64,000 nt of DNA from NCBI RefSeq assembly GCF_002093115.1, contig NZ_NAAD01000007.1, positions 62,001-126,000 of the forward strand, read 5' to 3'. Below are positions 36,471 through 46,515 of the stretch, piece after piece. The DNA is from Geothermobacter hydrogeniphilus (GTDB taxonomy: Bacteria; Desulfobacterota; Desulfuromonadia; Desulfuromonadales; Geothermobacteraceae). The number at the start of each line of letters is the position of its first letter. Position 1 is the stretch's first letter. The translations under genes and the position numbers were made by a program. The notes under the pieces are model-generated. The model saw only the letters and a program-made list of their open reading frames with translations, was not told the DNA's origin and searched no databases.

Positions 36471-37295
36471 ATGCGGATGGAGAAAACAATGAAACAGATG
36501 TTGATTACCCTGGTGGCGCTGGTTTTTCTGGTCGGTGTTGCCGGATCGGCGCTGGCCTTCGTTGACAGCGAAACCGGTGAAGGCGGGGTGCGGGGGGCGA
36601 CTCAGATGGCTGCCGGTGCCGGTCTCGTCATGGTTCCCGATTACGAGGGCTCGGACGATTACACTGCGAGGCCTCTGCTGCTCTTTCAGTCTCATTACAA
36701 GAGCGGTCGTTTCGTTGATCTTTTCGCCAACCGGCTGCGGGTCAACCTGCTGCCGAACGCGCAGTATTATCTCGGTCCTGTGCTGCAGTACCGGGCCAAG
36801 CGGGACAATGATGTCGATGACGATCAGGTGAGCCGGATGAAGGAAGTCGACACCGCCATCGAGGCCGGTGTTTTCGGCGGGTTTGCCCTGAACAACTGGA
36901 TCGTCAGCATTCAGTATGTCCTCGATGTCTCCGATGCCCATGACGGCAGCCTGGTGACCCTGAGCGGGGGTTATCGTTACGTGCCCAGCCGGGACCTGAC
37001 CCTGATGCCGACCTTGTCGGCCACCTATGCCGACAGCGATTACATGCAGACCTACTTCGGCGTCAGTGCCGGCAACCGCGGCACGTCCACCCTGCCCAAT
37101 TTCAAGGCCTCTTCCGGCCTCAAGGATGTGACCGCCGCCCTGCTGGTCGACTATCATCCCTGGCAGCACTGGAAACTGGTCGGTGGCGCCGGCTTCAAAT
37201 CCCTGCTCGGTGATGCCTCCGACAGCCCGCTGGTTGACCAGCAGGGTTCCGATTCGCAGCTGATTGTCGGCATCATGGCCGCCTACCAGTTCTGA
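36471..37295 (+). CDS. MipA/OmpV-family outer-membrane protein
   Basis: 274 aa from ATG 36471 (AAGGAG six bases upstream). Signal peptide of about 28 residues ending in ALA. The mature protein has the MipA/OmpV start GAGLVMVPDYEGSDDY and RPLLLFQSHY, then alternating amphipathic beta strands and a terminal AYQF, the aromatic C-terminus of outer-membrane barrels. MipA links murein enzymes in E. coli, but many members are porin-like; the role here is open. A strong terminator follows. Confidence 0.87.
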   Translation: MRMEKTMKQMLITLVALVFLVGVAGSALAFVDSETGEGGVRGATQMAAGAGLVMVPDYEGSDDYTARPLLLFQSHYKSGRFVDLFANRLRVNLLPNAQYYLGPVLQYRAKRDNDVDDDQVSRMKEVDTAIEAGVFGGFALNNWIVSIQYVLDVSDAHDGSLVTLSGGYRYVPSRDLTLMPTLSATYADSDYMQTYFGVSAGNRGTSTLPNFKASSGLKDVTAALLVDYHPWQHWKLVGGAGFKSLLGDASDSPLVDQQGSDSQLIVGIMAAYQF

Positions 37296-37328
37296 AAATC
37301 CATTCGTATTCCAGTTCCATGTGAAAGA

Positions 37329-37368
37329 CCGGCCCGAGTTGTCAGACAACTCGGGCCGGTTGCCTTTT
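37329..37368 (+). terminator. Rho-independent terminator of the MipA/OmpV gene
   Basis: Perfect 15-bp stem (CCGGCCCGAGTTGTC and its complement) around a single A, followed by TTGCCTTTT. Confidence 0.88.
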
Positions 37369-37437
37369 GGCCGGCGACAAACCTGCTTCTCAGAGAGGAT
37401 GCAGGGGCTGCTGCGGCGAAATAAGCGGAGCGTTCCA

Positions 37438-37465
37438 TTGAAAATATGCCGGAAGCGGCTAGAAT
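37438..37465 (+). promoter_or_regulatory. Predicted sigma-70-type promoter of tamAB
   Basis: TTGAAA, 16 bases, TAGAAT; about 125 bases upstream of the tamA start. Found by eye. Confidence 0.45.
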
Positions 37466-37592
37466 GTCAAACATGCCAGGACAGCTTTTTCTTTATTTTT
37501 TCAATAAGATAGATTGAATCAACGAGTTCATTTGAAACGGGTCAGTGTTTCAGGAGACCTGTCCCTGAGCTTGACAGGCAGAAGGTTCGATT

Positions 37593-39350
37593 TTGAAGTT
37601 CTTTTGGGGGCGCATTTTCGTTCCGGTTCTTTTGTGGACGGCTCTTTTTCCCGGATCCGCGGTTTCGGCCGATGTCCGACTGGTCGTCAGCGGGGTCAAG
37701 GGAGCGTTGCGCAAGAATGTTGAGGCGGCGTTGCAGTTGCCGAGCGGGCTGGTCCACGACGGCCGGACCAATCGTCGCTGGCTGGAGCGCCTGCTGCAGA
37801 AGGCCCCGGCGGATGCCCGCAAGGCCCTGGAACCGCTCGGTTATTATCATGGTCAAGTCAAGGCGGAACTGGTCGGGGGGCGGGAGCGGGAGGAGTTGCG
37901 GGTGCAGGTCGATCCCGGTGAGCCGATTCGCCTGGGTCGGGTACGGGTGACGGTGACCGGACCGGGTGCCGAACGGTTGCCGTTGCGACGGATGGTTGCC
38001 GGTTTTTCGCTGAAAAGTGGCGATCAGCTCAATCATAAGGCTTACGAGGATGCCAAGCTGGCCCTGCGGGTGGCCGCGGTTGATCTCGGTTATCTCAAGG
38101 CGAAATATCGGCGCAGCCGGGTCGAGGTTGACGTCGAAGCTTATCGCGCCGATGTCGATCTGGAGCTGGAGACCGGTCCGCTGTTCTATTTCGGTGAGAT
38201 CAGTATTGAGGGAGGCGATTCGTTTCCTCCCGATTTTTTACGGCGCTATCTTGAATTTTCCGCCGGTGATATCTTTTCCAATAAACAATTGAGCCGTACC
38301 CGGATCAATTTTCTCAAGGCCGACCGGTTTGATGATATCCAGCTGGTTCCTGAAATCGAGCTTGCCAGGCGGCAACTGGTGCCGGTCCGTATCCGCCTCA
38401 AGGAAGGCGCCCGGCGCCGGCTGCGGGCCGGGGTCGGTTACGGGACCAATACCGGCGCGCGCCTGACCCTCAACTACCAGGAGTTGAATCTCTGGCAGCG
38501 CGCTCACCGTTTCGAGGCCGATTTCAGCCTGGCACAGAAAACCCAGGCGCTCATCACCCGCTATACCATTCCCCTGCCGGGGCATAAGGAGAATTCCTGG
38601 GGGATCAACGCCGGACTCTCCAAGGAAGATATCGATGTCTATGAAACCGAGATTATTCATCTGGAAGGCGAGCGGGTTTTCGGCCTCGGCAGTGATGCCG
38701 TCATTTCGTTTTCCCTTCGGCAGCAACGTGAGGATTACACCATCGGCCGGCGTTCCGATATCTCGACCCTGCTGCTGCCGGGAATCCGTTACCAGCGCCG
38801 ACATTATGATGACCCGGTCAATCCGAACCGGGGGGTTCAGTATCGCCTGGAGCTGACCGGCAGTCACGACGCGTTGCTTTCCGACAGCACGCTGTTGCGC
38901 TTTACCGGGGGCGGAGCGCTGATGCAGCCGTTGGGGGAGGACTGGACCCTGTTGCTGCGCAGTTATTTCGGACTGCTGGCCCATGATGGTGATTTCAATG
39001 ATGTGCCGGTTTCGATGCGGTTCTTCGTTGGTGGCGACAATGGTGTGCGCGGCTACGCCTACAAGTCCCGCGGGGCGACCGATGAAACCGGGCGGGTGAT
39101 CGGTGGTGACGGTCTGGCCGGAGGAAGCCTGGAGGTGGAATATGCCTTCAGCAAACGCTATGGGGCCGCCCTCTTCTATGACGTCGGAAGCGCTTTCATG
39201 GCTTTTCAGCAGGTGCGTTTTATTCAGGGGGCCGGTGTCGGTGCCCGTGTCTATACCCCGGTCGGACCGATCAAGATCGACCTGGCACGCCAGCTTCATG
39301 AGCCGAACCCGGGCTGGCGCATTCACTTCAGCGTCGGGTTTGACCTGTGA
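37593..39350 (+). CDS. tamA: TamA-like Omp85-family outer-membrane translocase
   Basis: 585 aa from TTG 37593 (AGAAGG seven bases upstream). Signal peptide ending in AVSA. POTRA domains fill about 30-260, with the second and third around QVDPGEPIRLGRVRVTV and GPLFYFGEISIEGGDSFP; the 16-strand Omp85 barrel covers about 270-585 and holds FFVGGDNGVRGYAYKS and the conserved lid-loop type arginine. TamA works with TamB in outer-membrane protein insertion and, as shown more recently for TamB relatives, lipid transport. The stop overlaps the tamB start (GTGA). Confidence 0.92.
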   Translation: MKFFWGRIFVPVLLWTALFPGSAVSADVRLVVSGVKGALRKNVEAALQLPSGLVHDGRTNRRWLERLLQKAPADARKALEPLGYYHGQVKAELVGGREREELRVQVDPGEPIRLGRVRVTVTGPGAERLPLRRMVAGFSLKSGDQLNHKAYEDAKLALRVAAVDLGYLKAKYRRSRVEVDVEAYRADVDLELETGPLFYFGEISIEGGDSFPPDFLRRYLEFSAGDIFSNKQLSRTRINFLKADRFDDIQLVPEIELARRQLVPVRIRLKEGARRRLRAGVGYGTNTGARLTLNYQELNLWQRAHRFEADFSLAQKTQALITRYTIPLPGHKENSWGINAGLSKEDIDVYETEIIHLEGERVFGLGSDAVISFSLRQQREDYTIGRRSDISTLLLPGIRYQRRHYDDPVNPNRGVQYRLELTGSHDALLSDSTLLRFTGGGALMQPLGEDWTLLLRSYFGLLAHDGDFNDVPVSMRFFVGGDNGVRGYAYKSRGATDETGRVIGGDGLAGGSLEVEYAFSKRYGAALFYDVGSAFMAFQQVRFIQGAGVGARVYTPVGPIKIDLARQLHEPNPGWRIHFSVGFDL

Positions 39351-42300
39351 CGCGGCGGTTCAAAGGCCTGTTCGCGGCCCTGACGCTGTTGCTGTCGGTG
39401 CTCGTTGCCGGCGGCTGGCTGCTTTACAGCTCTTCCGGGGCCGGCTGGCTGCTGCAGCGGATTGATGGTTTCGGCGGTGTCCGGATCGAGGTTGGTTCGC
39501 TGCAGGGGCAACTGGCGACGGGGCTTGACCTGCAGGGGGGGCGGGTCGCCTGGGATGGTGGCCGGCTGGCATTCGCGGAGTTGCAGTTCGGCTGGAACCC
39601 GTGGGCACTGTTCGGTGGCGGGGTGGATATTGAACAGCTGCGGGTGACGGGTCTTGATCTGTGGGTCGATACGACCGCGACCGATTCCGACCCCCTGACG
39701 GCACTGCCGCTGACGGCCGACCGGCTTGAACTGCCCTCTCCCTGGCCGCTGCCCGCCTGGCTGCATGGCGAGATCAGGCAGCTGCGGCTGAGTCGTTTCA
39801 ATTATCATTCCGGCGACGGGGTGACGGTGATTGCCGACCGAATCGAAGGTCGACTGCAGTTGCGTGACCGGCAACTGCAGATCTCTCCTGCTGTTTACAT
39901 GTCTCCCTACGTTGAGCTTTCCGGTGACCTGCGTTGGGACCTGCGGACCATGCGTCTTGACTACCGGGCTGAAGTGGTCCTGCCGGAAGAGCTGGTGTCC
40001 GGGGAATCTCTGGGAAACGTCGGGTTGTCGGCGACCGCGACCGGGAGGCTTCAGGTTCAGGGTGACTGGCGGGCCTATCGCGGCACCCTGCTGTTGCGGA
40101 ACGGTCCGACCCGCCTGGCGGGGGACGTATTCGGTAATCTCGACGGGGTCTGGTTGCGTCATCTTCAGGGGGACTGGCTGCAGGGGCAATTGGAGCAGGG
40201 ACGGCTCGATCTTGACTGGCGCCGGGATTTCCGCATGGACTGGCGGGTGGCGGTCGGGCACCTCAACCCGGCTGAAACTGTCCTTGGCAGGGCCGGCGAT
40301 CTTTCCTTTGCCGGCAGCGGCAGTCTCCGGGTTCCGGAGACCGCTCCGCTGGTGATTGCGGCGGCCGTCGACAACCTGCACGGACAGCTGCAGGGATATC
40401 CGCTCACCGGTCATGGCCGAATCCGCCTGGTTGGGGAGGAGCTTTCCTTTGAGGATCTGCAGTTGCGTTCCGAGGGGCTGGTGCTGAGTGCCGCGGGTGA
40501 CCTGGCCGAGCGTTTCGATTTCCAGCTCCAGGTGGCCGATCTTTCCCGTTGGATCGAAGGCGCTGCCGGGAAGATTGTCGGCAGCGGCTGGTTGCGGTTT
40601 GACGACGGCGGGTGGGCCGGCGACGGCGAGCTGTCGGGACAGCAGCTGCAGTGGCGGGGGCTGCGGATCGGCGATCTGCAGGTGAACGCCGCCCATCCCG
40701 GGGCGGAGGCTGCGCTGAATGTCAACATCAGGGCTGCGGATATCGATCAGGGAGGGTTGCAGATCTCAACCCTGAATGCTGTTGTTGCCGGTCTCACGGA
40801 GGATCATCGGCTTGATTTGCGGCTGGAAGGTCCGGAGGGATCCCTGGCTTTGTCGGCGGTCGGCAGTTGGGACGGAGAGGAATGGCGCGGTACCGTGGAA
40901 CATTTCACCACCAGACTGCTGGATGGTGCGGCGCTGATACTCCAGCATCCGGCTGCGGTCCGCTGGAGTACGCGGCGCTGGGCGGTTGCCCCGCTGCTGG
41001 TGACCGGTGCTGCCGGAGAGAGTCTGCGACTGGCGGGACACTACCAGGTTGAACGCCGTGACGGCGATATCTCCGGTTCCTGGCGCAAGCTGCGACTGGA
41101 GCGCCTGGCGTCGTTGCTGCCGGAACAGATCCTGCGGGGGGAGAGTTCCGGTTCCTTCAGCCTGCAACTGCAGGCCGGTCGCCCGGTCCAGCTCGCATTG
41201 AAGATCGATGCCGCCGGGGAGTTGCGCCATCAATCCTGGGACGAAGCGCTGCGGGAGTTGCATCTCGACCTTGATTGGCATCAGCGTCGGCTGGTTTTCA
41301 GTGTCCGGGCCGTCGGCAGCAGGGAGGCTGGGCTGGAGTTTTCCGGTGACGCCCGGCAGCCTCTCGGCCTGGATTTCCCCGAGGAGGGCCAGTTTCATTT
41401 TTCCGCGGTCAGGTTGCGGCTTGCCGCCCTGCGCCGCTGGCTGCCGGCGGAGCTGTCGGTGCGGGGTCAGGTCGCCCTTGAAGGAGAAGGTCGCTGGCTT
41501 GGCGGCGGACGTTTCCGTTTGAGCGGGCAGGCAACCGGCAGCGGCGCCGAATTGTCCTGGCGTGACAGTCGGGGTGTGCTTCATTCACGGTTGAAGGAAG
41601 CCGGTCTGGAGTGGCAGTGGCAGGAGAAGACCCTGCGACTGGGGTGTCGACTGGTCCTGAACGATGGGGGAGGATTGCATGGTGAGTTGGCTCTGCCTCT
41701 GGCCGCCGCCTGGCCGCCGGTTATCGATCGAGATGCTCCGGTGACGGGTGCCGTCAGTGGAGAACTGGCTGAAACCGGCATGCTCGAAGCCCTGTTGCCG
41801 ATGCCGATCGAGGAGCTGAGCGGCCGGCTGGTCCTTGACCTGGGACTGGGCGGCACCCTGCATCGTCCCGCGCTGCAGGGGCGGATCGGTCTGCGGCAGG
41901 CCGGAGCCTACCTGCCGCAGCTTGGTATCAGCCTGCGGCCGATCGAACTGGATATGCGGCTGAGTGGAGATCGGGCCGAAATCGAGACGTTGCGCATCGT
42001 GTCCGGGGCCAGCGTCCTGCGGGGTCGCGGCTGGTTGAAGCTCGGGGGAGAGGGAGGCTTCCGCTACCGGTTGGAGCTTCAGGGGGATAATTTCCTGGCC
42101 GCCGATTTACCGGAACTGGTCGTCGAGCTTTCCCCCGAGATTGAACTCAGTGGTGACGCTGAGCGGCTGCAGGTCACGGGACAGGTGCTGGTGCCGCGGC
42201 TTGAGCTGCGTGGGGTCCGGGCGGCGCCCGAGGTTCCTCCCAGTCCTGATGTGGTGGTTCTGCAAACGGAATCACCGGTTGCTGCCGACGCGACAGCATG

Positions 42301-42913
42301 GCAGCCGGAAGTGCTGTTGAAGGTGGTACTCGGTGATCGGGTGACGGTGGCGGCGGGGGGCGTGAACGCCCGTCTTGGCGGGGCTGTCGATATCAGCCTC
42401 GCGGCCGGCGGAGTCCCCCGGGCCGATGGCGAGATTCATATTGTCGAAGGAGATTTCGCGGCCTACGGGGTACGTCTGAAGATCCGTCACGGGCGGCTTC
42501 GCTATCGGTCCGCACCGCTGAATAACCCGTCCCTGGATATTCTGGCGATGCGCGATCTGGGGCAGCTTCAGGCCGGCGTACAGATCGGCGGCACGGCCAG
42601 GAGGCCGCGCATCACCCTCCATTCGCGTCCGGCGATGCCGGAAAAAGATATCCTGCTGGCGATTGTTACAGGTCGCCGGGCGTCTTCAAGTGGCGGTGAT
42701 GAAGGGATGCTGATGCTCGGCACCGGAGCCCTGATGGCTCCCGGCGAATCCCTCTTCTCCAAGATCGGCCTGACCAATATTGATCTCCAGGGGCTTTTTT
42801 CCGGAGAGGGCGGGCTGCGGCTGCGCCATCGCCTGGCCGAGCGCTGGGAGGTCGAGTCGGTACTCGGTATCAACAGCGGTATCGATCTCTTTTACCTGAT
42901 TGAATTCCATTGA
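39347..42913 (+). CDS. tamB: TamB-like AsmA-family envelope protein
   Basis: 1188 aa, GTG start overlapping the tamA stop. One N-terminal membrane anchor (about 6-27), then a very long repetitive beta structure rich in leucine, arginine and glycine, and the C-terminal TamB (DUF490) domain (about 850-1188) with GGVNARLGGAVDISLA, RPRITLHSRPAMPEKDIL and a final LFYLIEFH. Such proteins span the periplasm as a hydrophobic groove. It pairs with TamA as in proteobacteria generally. Confidence 0.92.
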   Translation: MTRRFKGLFAALTLLLSVLVAGGWLLYSSSGAGWLLQRIDGFGGVRIEVGSLQGQLATGLDLQGGRVAWDGGRLAFAELQFGWNPWALFGGGVDIEQLRVTGLDLWVDTTATDSDPLTALPLTADRLELPSPWPLPAWLHGEIRQLRLSRFNYHSGDGVTVIADRIEGRLQLRDRQLQISPAVYMSPYVELSGDLRWDLRTMRLDYRAEVVLPEELVSGESLGNVGLSATATGRLQVQGDWRAYRGTLLLRNGPTRLAGDVFGNLDGVWLRHLQGDWLQGQLEQGRLDLDWRRDFRMDWRVAVGHLNPAETVLGRAGDLSFAGSGSLRVPETAPLVIAAAVDNLHGQLQGYPLTGHGRIRLVGEELSFEDLQLRSEGLVLSAAGDLAERFDFQLQVADLSRWIEGAAGKIVGSGWLRFDDGGWAGDGELSGQQLQWRGLRIGDLQVNAAHPGAEAALNVNIRAADIDQGGLQISTLNAVVAGLTEDHRLDLRLEGPEGSLALSAVGSWDGEEWRGTVEHFTTRLLDGAALILQHPAAVRWSTRRWAVAPLLVTGAAGESLRLAGHYQVERRDGDISGSWRKLRLERLASLLPEQILRGESSGSFSLQLQAGRPVQLALKIDAAGELRHQSWDEALRELHLDLDWHQRRLVFSVRAVGSREAGLEFSGDARQPLGLDFPEEGQFHFSAVRLRLAALRRWLPAELSVRGQVALEGEGRWLGGGRFRLSGQATGSGAELSWRDSRGVLHSRLKEAGLEWQWQEKTLRLGCRLVLNDGGGLHGELALPLAAAWPPVIDRDAPVTGAVSGELAETGMLEALLPMPIEELSGRLVLDLGLGGTLHRPALQGRIGLRQAGAYLPQLGISLRPIELDMRLSGDRAEIETLRIVSGASVLRGRGWLKLGGEGGFRYRLELQGDNFLAADLPELVVELSPEIELSGDAERLQVTGQVLVPRLELRGVRAAPEVPPSPDVVVLQTESPVAADATAWQPEVLLKVVLGDRVTVAAGGVNARLGGAVDISLAAGGVPRADGEIHIVEGDFAAYGVRLKIRHGRLRYRSAPLNNPSLDILAMRDLGQLQAGVQIGGTARRPRITLHSRPAMPEKDILLAIVTGRRASSSGGDEGMLMLGTGALMAPGESLFSKIGLTNIDLQGLFSGEGGLRLRHRLAERWEVESVLGINSGIDLFYLIEFH

Positions 42914-42931
42914 ACGGGATTCTGGAGACTG

Positions 42932-44521
42932 ATGATGGACCCTCTCTGGTTGACCATTGCTTTCGGCGGCGGCTACCTGCTGCGCCAGGTCGGACTGCCG
43001 CCGATGGTCGGATTTCTGATCGCCGGCTTTGTCCTCAACGGACTTGGAATCCAGGGAGGGGATCTGCTGCGGACCATGGCCGATCTCGGCGTCACCCTGC
43101 TGCTTTTCAGTATCGGTCTCAAGCTCGATCTCCGCAGCCTGTTGCGGGCGGAAATCTGGGCCGGGAGCAGCCTGCACCTGTTGCTCAGCGTGCTGTTGAC
43201 AGGGCTGTTTATTCTGGCATGCGATGCTTTGGGGGTCGGCCTGTTCGCCGGACTTGATTTCCAGGTTGTGTTGCTGGTTGCCTTTGCCCTCAGTTTTTCC
43301 AGCACCGTTTTCGCGGTCAAGGTGTTGGAGCAAAAGGGGGAGATGGCGGCCATGCACGGCCGGGTGGCGATCGGTATCCTGATCATGCAGGATGTCTTCG
43401 CGGTTCTCTTTCTGACCATTTCCGCCGGCAAGGTTCCTTCCCCCTGGGCCCTGGCCATTCCTCTCCTGCTCTGGCTGCTGCGTCCCCTGCTGTATCGCCT
43501 GCTCAATCGCTGTGGTCATGGTGAACTGCTGGTGCTGTGCGGATTTTTTCTCGCCCTGGTGGCCGGTTATTCCGGCTTTGTGCTGCTTGGTCTCAAGGGT
43601 GATTTGGGAGCGCTGATCATGGGGGTGCTGTTGTCAGGGCATTCGCGCGCTTCGGAACTGTCCAAGTCGCTGCTCGGTTTCAAGGACCTGCTGCTGGTCG
43701 GATTTTTTCTCAGCATCGGTCTTTCCGGTGTTCCCGACGGTGCCACGCTGGTCACCGCCCTGCTGCTGGTATTTCTGTTGCCGTTTAAAACCGGCCTCTA
43801 TTTTCTCCTGTTGACCCGGTTCCGGCTGCGTGCCCGTTCCGCTCTGTTGGCTTCCTTCAGCCTGGCGAACTACAGTGAATTCGGATTGATCGTCGGCGCC
43901 ATCGCGGTTTCATCCGGTTGGCTCGACAGCCAGTGGTTGGTCGCCGTGGCCATCGCCCTGTCGCTCAGTTTTGTCCTCGCCGCTCCCTTGAACAGTGCCG
44001 CCGCCACCCTTTACGAGCGTTGGCAGGAATCCCTGAAGCGGTTTGAAACCAGAACCCGGCACCCGAGTGACCAGCCGCTTGAGCCGGGAGAGGTTTCCAT
44101 CGCGGTGTTCGGCATGGGGCGTATCGGGACCGCGGTTTACGACTATTTTCACAAGCGTTATGCTGACAAGGTGGTCGGAGTCGATTACAACAAGGAGAAA
44201 GTCACGCGGCATTGTCGGGATGGGCGTCATGTCATCTACGGCGATCCGACCGATCCCGATTTCTGGGCGCGGATGCCGCGTGACAATCGGGTCGAGCTCT
44301 GCCTGCTGGCGATGCCGAAGCACGTGGCCAACATCTCTGTGGCCGCGACCATGCGGGGACGCGGTTACCAGGGCCGGTTGGCAAGTATCGCCTATTTTGC
44401 CGATCAGATCGATGAGCTGGAAACTCTCGGTGTCGCGACCTTTGATTTCTATGCCGAAGCCGGCAGCGGTTTTGCCCGCCATGCTGATCAATTGTCGGCT
44501 CGGGATTTAGCGGACTTTTAA
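42932..44521 (+). CDS. CPA2-family monovalent cation:proton antiporter with TrkA-N domain (KefB-like)
   Basis: 529 aa; two consecutive ATG codons with GGAG upstream. Twelve or so membrane segments (1-370), with LGVTLLLFSIGLKLDL and AFALSFSSTVFAVKVLEQ from the sodium/hydrogen exchanger core. Residues about 385-510 form a Rossmann RCK/TrkA-N domain opening IAVFGMGRIGTAVYDYF, which would bind a nucleotide and gate transport. Probably potassium efflux or pH homeostasis. It starts 18 bases after tamB and may be cotranscribed. Confidence 0.9.
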   Translation: MMDPLWLTIAFGGGYLLRQVGLPPMVGFLIAGFVLNGLGIQGGDLLRTMADLGVTLLLFSIGLKLDLRSLLRAEIWAGSSLHLLLSVLLTGLFILACDALGVGLFAGLDFQVVLLVAFALSFSSTVFAVKVLEQKGEMAAMHGRVAIGILIMQDVFAVLFLTISAGKVPSPWALAIPLLLWLLRPLLYRLLNRCGHGELLVLCGFFLALVAGYSGFVLLGLKGDLGALIMGVLLSGHSRASELSKSLLGFKDLLLVGFFLSIGLSGVPDGATLVTALLLVFLLPFKTGLYFLLLTRFRLRARSALLASFSLANYSEFGLIVGAIAVSSGWLDSQWLVAVAIALSLSFVLAAPLNSAAATLYERWQESLKRFETRTRHPSDQPLEPGEVSIAVFGMGRIGTAVYDYFHKRYADKVVGVDYNKEKVTRHCRDGRHVIYGDPTDPDFWARMPRDNRVELCLLAMPKHVANISVAATMRGRGYQGRLASIAYFADQIDELETLGVATFDFYAEAGSGFARHADQLSARDLADF

Positions 44522-44603
44522 TCCGGCGGGTCTTGGCTAACGGTAAAATGCTGGTAACCTTTGAATTTCAGCTGTCTCCCTTCTTGACCGTCAGGAGTCG
44601 ATC

Positions 44604-45071
44604 ATGAAAACAAGCGTTGTCCGGAGCAGTCTTTTTCTCTCATTGAGTTGTTTTTTTCTGCTGGCCGGTTGCGCGCCAAGTACTTCGGGTAATGTCTATA
44701 CTCGCGACCAGGCCCGTACCAGCCATTCTGTCTACTACGGCACCATTCTGCGGGCCGATCCGGTGACCATCGAGGGCAAGTCCTCGGCCGTAGGGGCGAT
44801 TGCCGGTGGAGCCCTGGGCGGTGTTCTCGGCAATGCGGTCGGGAGTGGCAAGGGCCGCAATCTTGCCACCGTGGCCGGAGCCCTGGGCGGTGCGGCCGCC
44901 GGGTCGGCGATTGAAAAGAAGACCACCACCGTGCAGGGGGTGGAACTTGAAGTTGAACTGGACAACGGTGAGCTGCTTGTGGTTGTCCAGGAGGCCGATG
45001 CCGCTTATCGGGTCGGTGACCGGGTGCGGGTGATCAAGGATGCCCGGGGCACGACCCGGGTTCGTCAATAG
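44604..45071 (+). CDS. Glycine-zipper outer-membrane lipoprotein (SlyB/Pcp type)
   Basis: 155 aa. Lipobox LLAGC near residue 23. A glycine-zipper segment AIAGGALGGVLGNAVGSG and GALGGAAAGSAIEKK in the middle, then a beta-rich tail ending in VRVIKDARGTTRVRQ. This matches 17-kDa antigen / SlyB-type lipoproteins, which are abundant in the outer membrane and take part in envelope stability. Possibly its own transcription unit. Confidence 0.87.
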   Translation: MKTSVVRSSLFLSLSCFFLLAGCAPSTSGNVYTRDQARTSHSVYYGTILRADPVTIEGKSSAVGAIAGGALGGVLGNAVGSGKGRNLATVAGALGGAAAGSAIEKKTTTVQGVELEVELDNGELLVVVQEADAAYRVGDRVRVIKDARGTTRVRQ

Positions 45072-45072
45072 C

Positions 45073-45140
45073 GGGCTGATGAAAAACGTCCATTGCGGCG
45101 TTGTTTTTCCCCCGCGTCAACGACGTACCTTCTAGTACAC
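45073..45140. repeat. Inverted repeat after the glycine-zipper lipoprotein gene
   Basis: GAAAAACGTCC and GGCGTTGTTTTTC form a hairpin that could terminate the lipoprotein transcript. The following CCCGCGTCAACGACGTACC and CTAGTAC recall parts of the element at 36263, but the similarity is loose and may be chance. Confidence 0.4.
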
Positions 45141-45270
45141 CTTGTTCCGGGGGTTGCGGACGCCTTGTGACTGGACATTTTTGCCCAGCCCGGGGAATAT
45201 GTCTTTTTCAACCCCCTGATAGTTCTTGGTGCCCGTCTGCACTTGGCTTGCCCTTTCTGAGGAGTTTTTA

Positions 45271-46515
45271 ATGTCGTCCAAGCTAGAGGAATTTCTGCAA
45301 AAGGAATCGTCCGTCGGCATTCTGCTGATGGTGGCAACGGTGCTGGCGATGGTTTGTGCCAACAGTTCGCTGCAGTCGGTTTACGAGTACATTCTCAACA
45401 CCCCCTTTGAGGTTCGCCTCGGGCGGTATATTCACATTGCCAAGCCGTTGTTGTTGCTGGTCAATGACGGCCTGATGGCGATTTTCTTCCTGCTGGTCGG
45501 GTTGGAGGTCAAGCGGGAAGTGATGGTCGGCCAGCTTTCCAGTCGCGCGCAGATCATTCTGCCGGGTATCGCCGCCCTTGGCGGCATGATTGCTCCGGCT
45601 CTCTGCTACGTGCTGATCAATATCGGTGATTCCGCCGCCCTCAATGGCTGGGCGATTCCGGCCGCCACCGACATCGCCTTTGCTCTTGGAGTCCTGGCAC
45701 TGCTCGGCAAGCGGGTTCCGTCTTCGCTGAAAATCTTTCTGCTGGCCCTGGCGATCATGGATGACCTCGGGGCGATCATCATCATCGCGCTCTTTTATTC
45801 CGGTGACCTGTCCATCAGCATGTTGTGGATGGCGGCTATCTGCCTGGTGGTCCTGTTCCTGCTGAATATCTTCAAGGTGGAACGGATGGCGGCCTATATC
45901 ACCGTCGGCGTCTTCCTGTGGATCTTCGTGCTCAAGTCGGGAGTTCACGCGACTCTCGCCGGGGTTGCCCTGGCCTTCGCCATCCCGCTGAAAAGCAACC
46001 GGGATGAAAGTTTCTCTCCGGCTGGAAAGCTGGAGCATGATCTGCACCCCTGGGTCAGCTTTCTGATTCTGCCGATCTTCGCCTTTGCCAATGCCGGTAT
46101 TCCCCTTTCCGGCATGGGATTGGGCGACCTCTTTCACTCGGTTCCGCTCGGTATCATGGTCGGCCTGGTGGTCGGCAAACTGGCCGGGGTCTATGGCTGT
46201 TCGATTCTGGCGGTCAAGACCGGGTTGGCGGCGATGCCCGAAGGTGCCACCAATCGCCACCTGTTCGGGGTCGCGGCTCTCTGTGGAATCGGTTTCACCA
46301 TGAGCCTGTTTATCGGTGGCCTGGCTTTTGAACATGTCGGTGGTGATGCCGAGGCTTATATGCTCAGTCATCGCCTCGGTATCCTGACCGGCTCTCTGAT
46401 TTCCGGTCTGCTCGGTTATTTTATTCTTCTGACCGGTGGCCGTGCCGTTTTGACGGACAAAAACCCATCGCCAGTTGCCTCGTCACCGGTACAGACAGCG
46501 GCCGATGATTATTAA
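45271..46515 (+). CDS. nhaA: NhaA sodium:proton antiporter
   Basis: 414 aa from ATG 45271 (AGGAG six bases upstream), preferred over an upstream in-frame start. About 11-12 membrane segments with the NhaA landmarks LLLLVNDGLMAIFFLLVG, VGLEVKREVMVGQLS, AATDIAFALGVLALLGKR and LALAIMDDLGAIIIIA, which holds the two transport aspartates. It exports Na+ in exchange for protons under alkaline or saline conditions. The following gene starts inside its last codons. Confidence 0.95.
   Translation: MSSKLEEFLQKESSVGILLMVATVLAMVCANSSLQSVYEYILNTPFEVRLGRYIHIAKPLLLLVNDGLMAIFFLLVGLEVKREVMVGQLSSRAQIILPGIAALGGMIAPALCYVLINIGDSAALNGWAIPAATDIAFALGVLALLGKRVPSSLKIFLLALAIMDDLGAIIIIALFYSGDLSISMLWMAAICLVVLFLLNIFKVERMAAYITVGVFLWIFVLKSGVHATLAGVALAFAIPLKSNRDESFSPAGKLEHDLHPWVSFLILPIFAFANAGIPLSGMGLGDLFHSVPLGIMVGLVVGKLAGVYGCSILAVKTGLAAMPEGATNRHLFGVAALCGIGFTMSLFIGGLAFEHVGGDAEAYMLSHRLGILTGSLISGLLGYFILLTGGRAVLTDKNPSPVASSPVQTAADDY

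Noticed and set aside
39323-40696. 457-aa open frame antisense to tamB
   Set aside because: Shadow frame rich in P/Q/R; tamB itself has strong family features.
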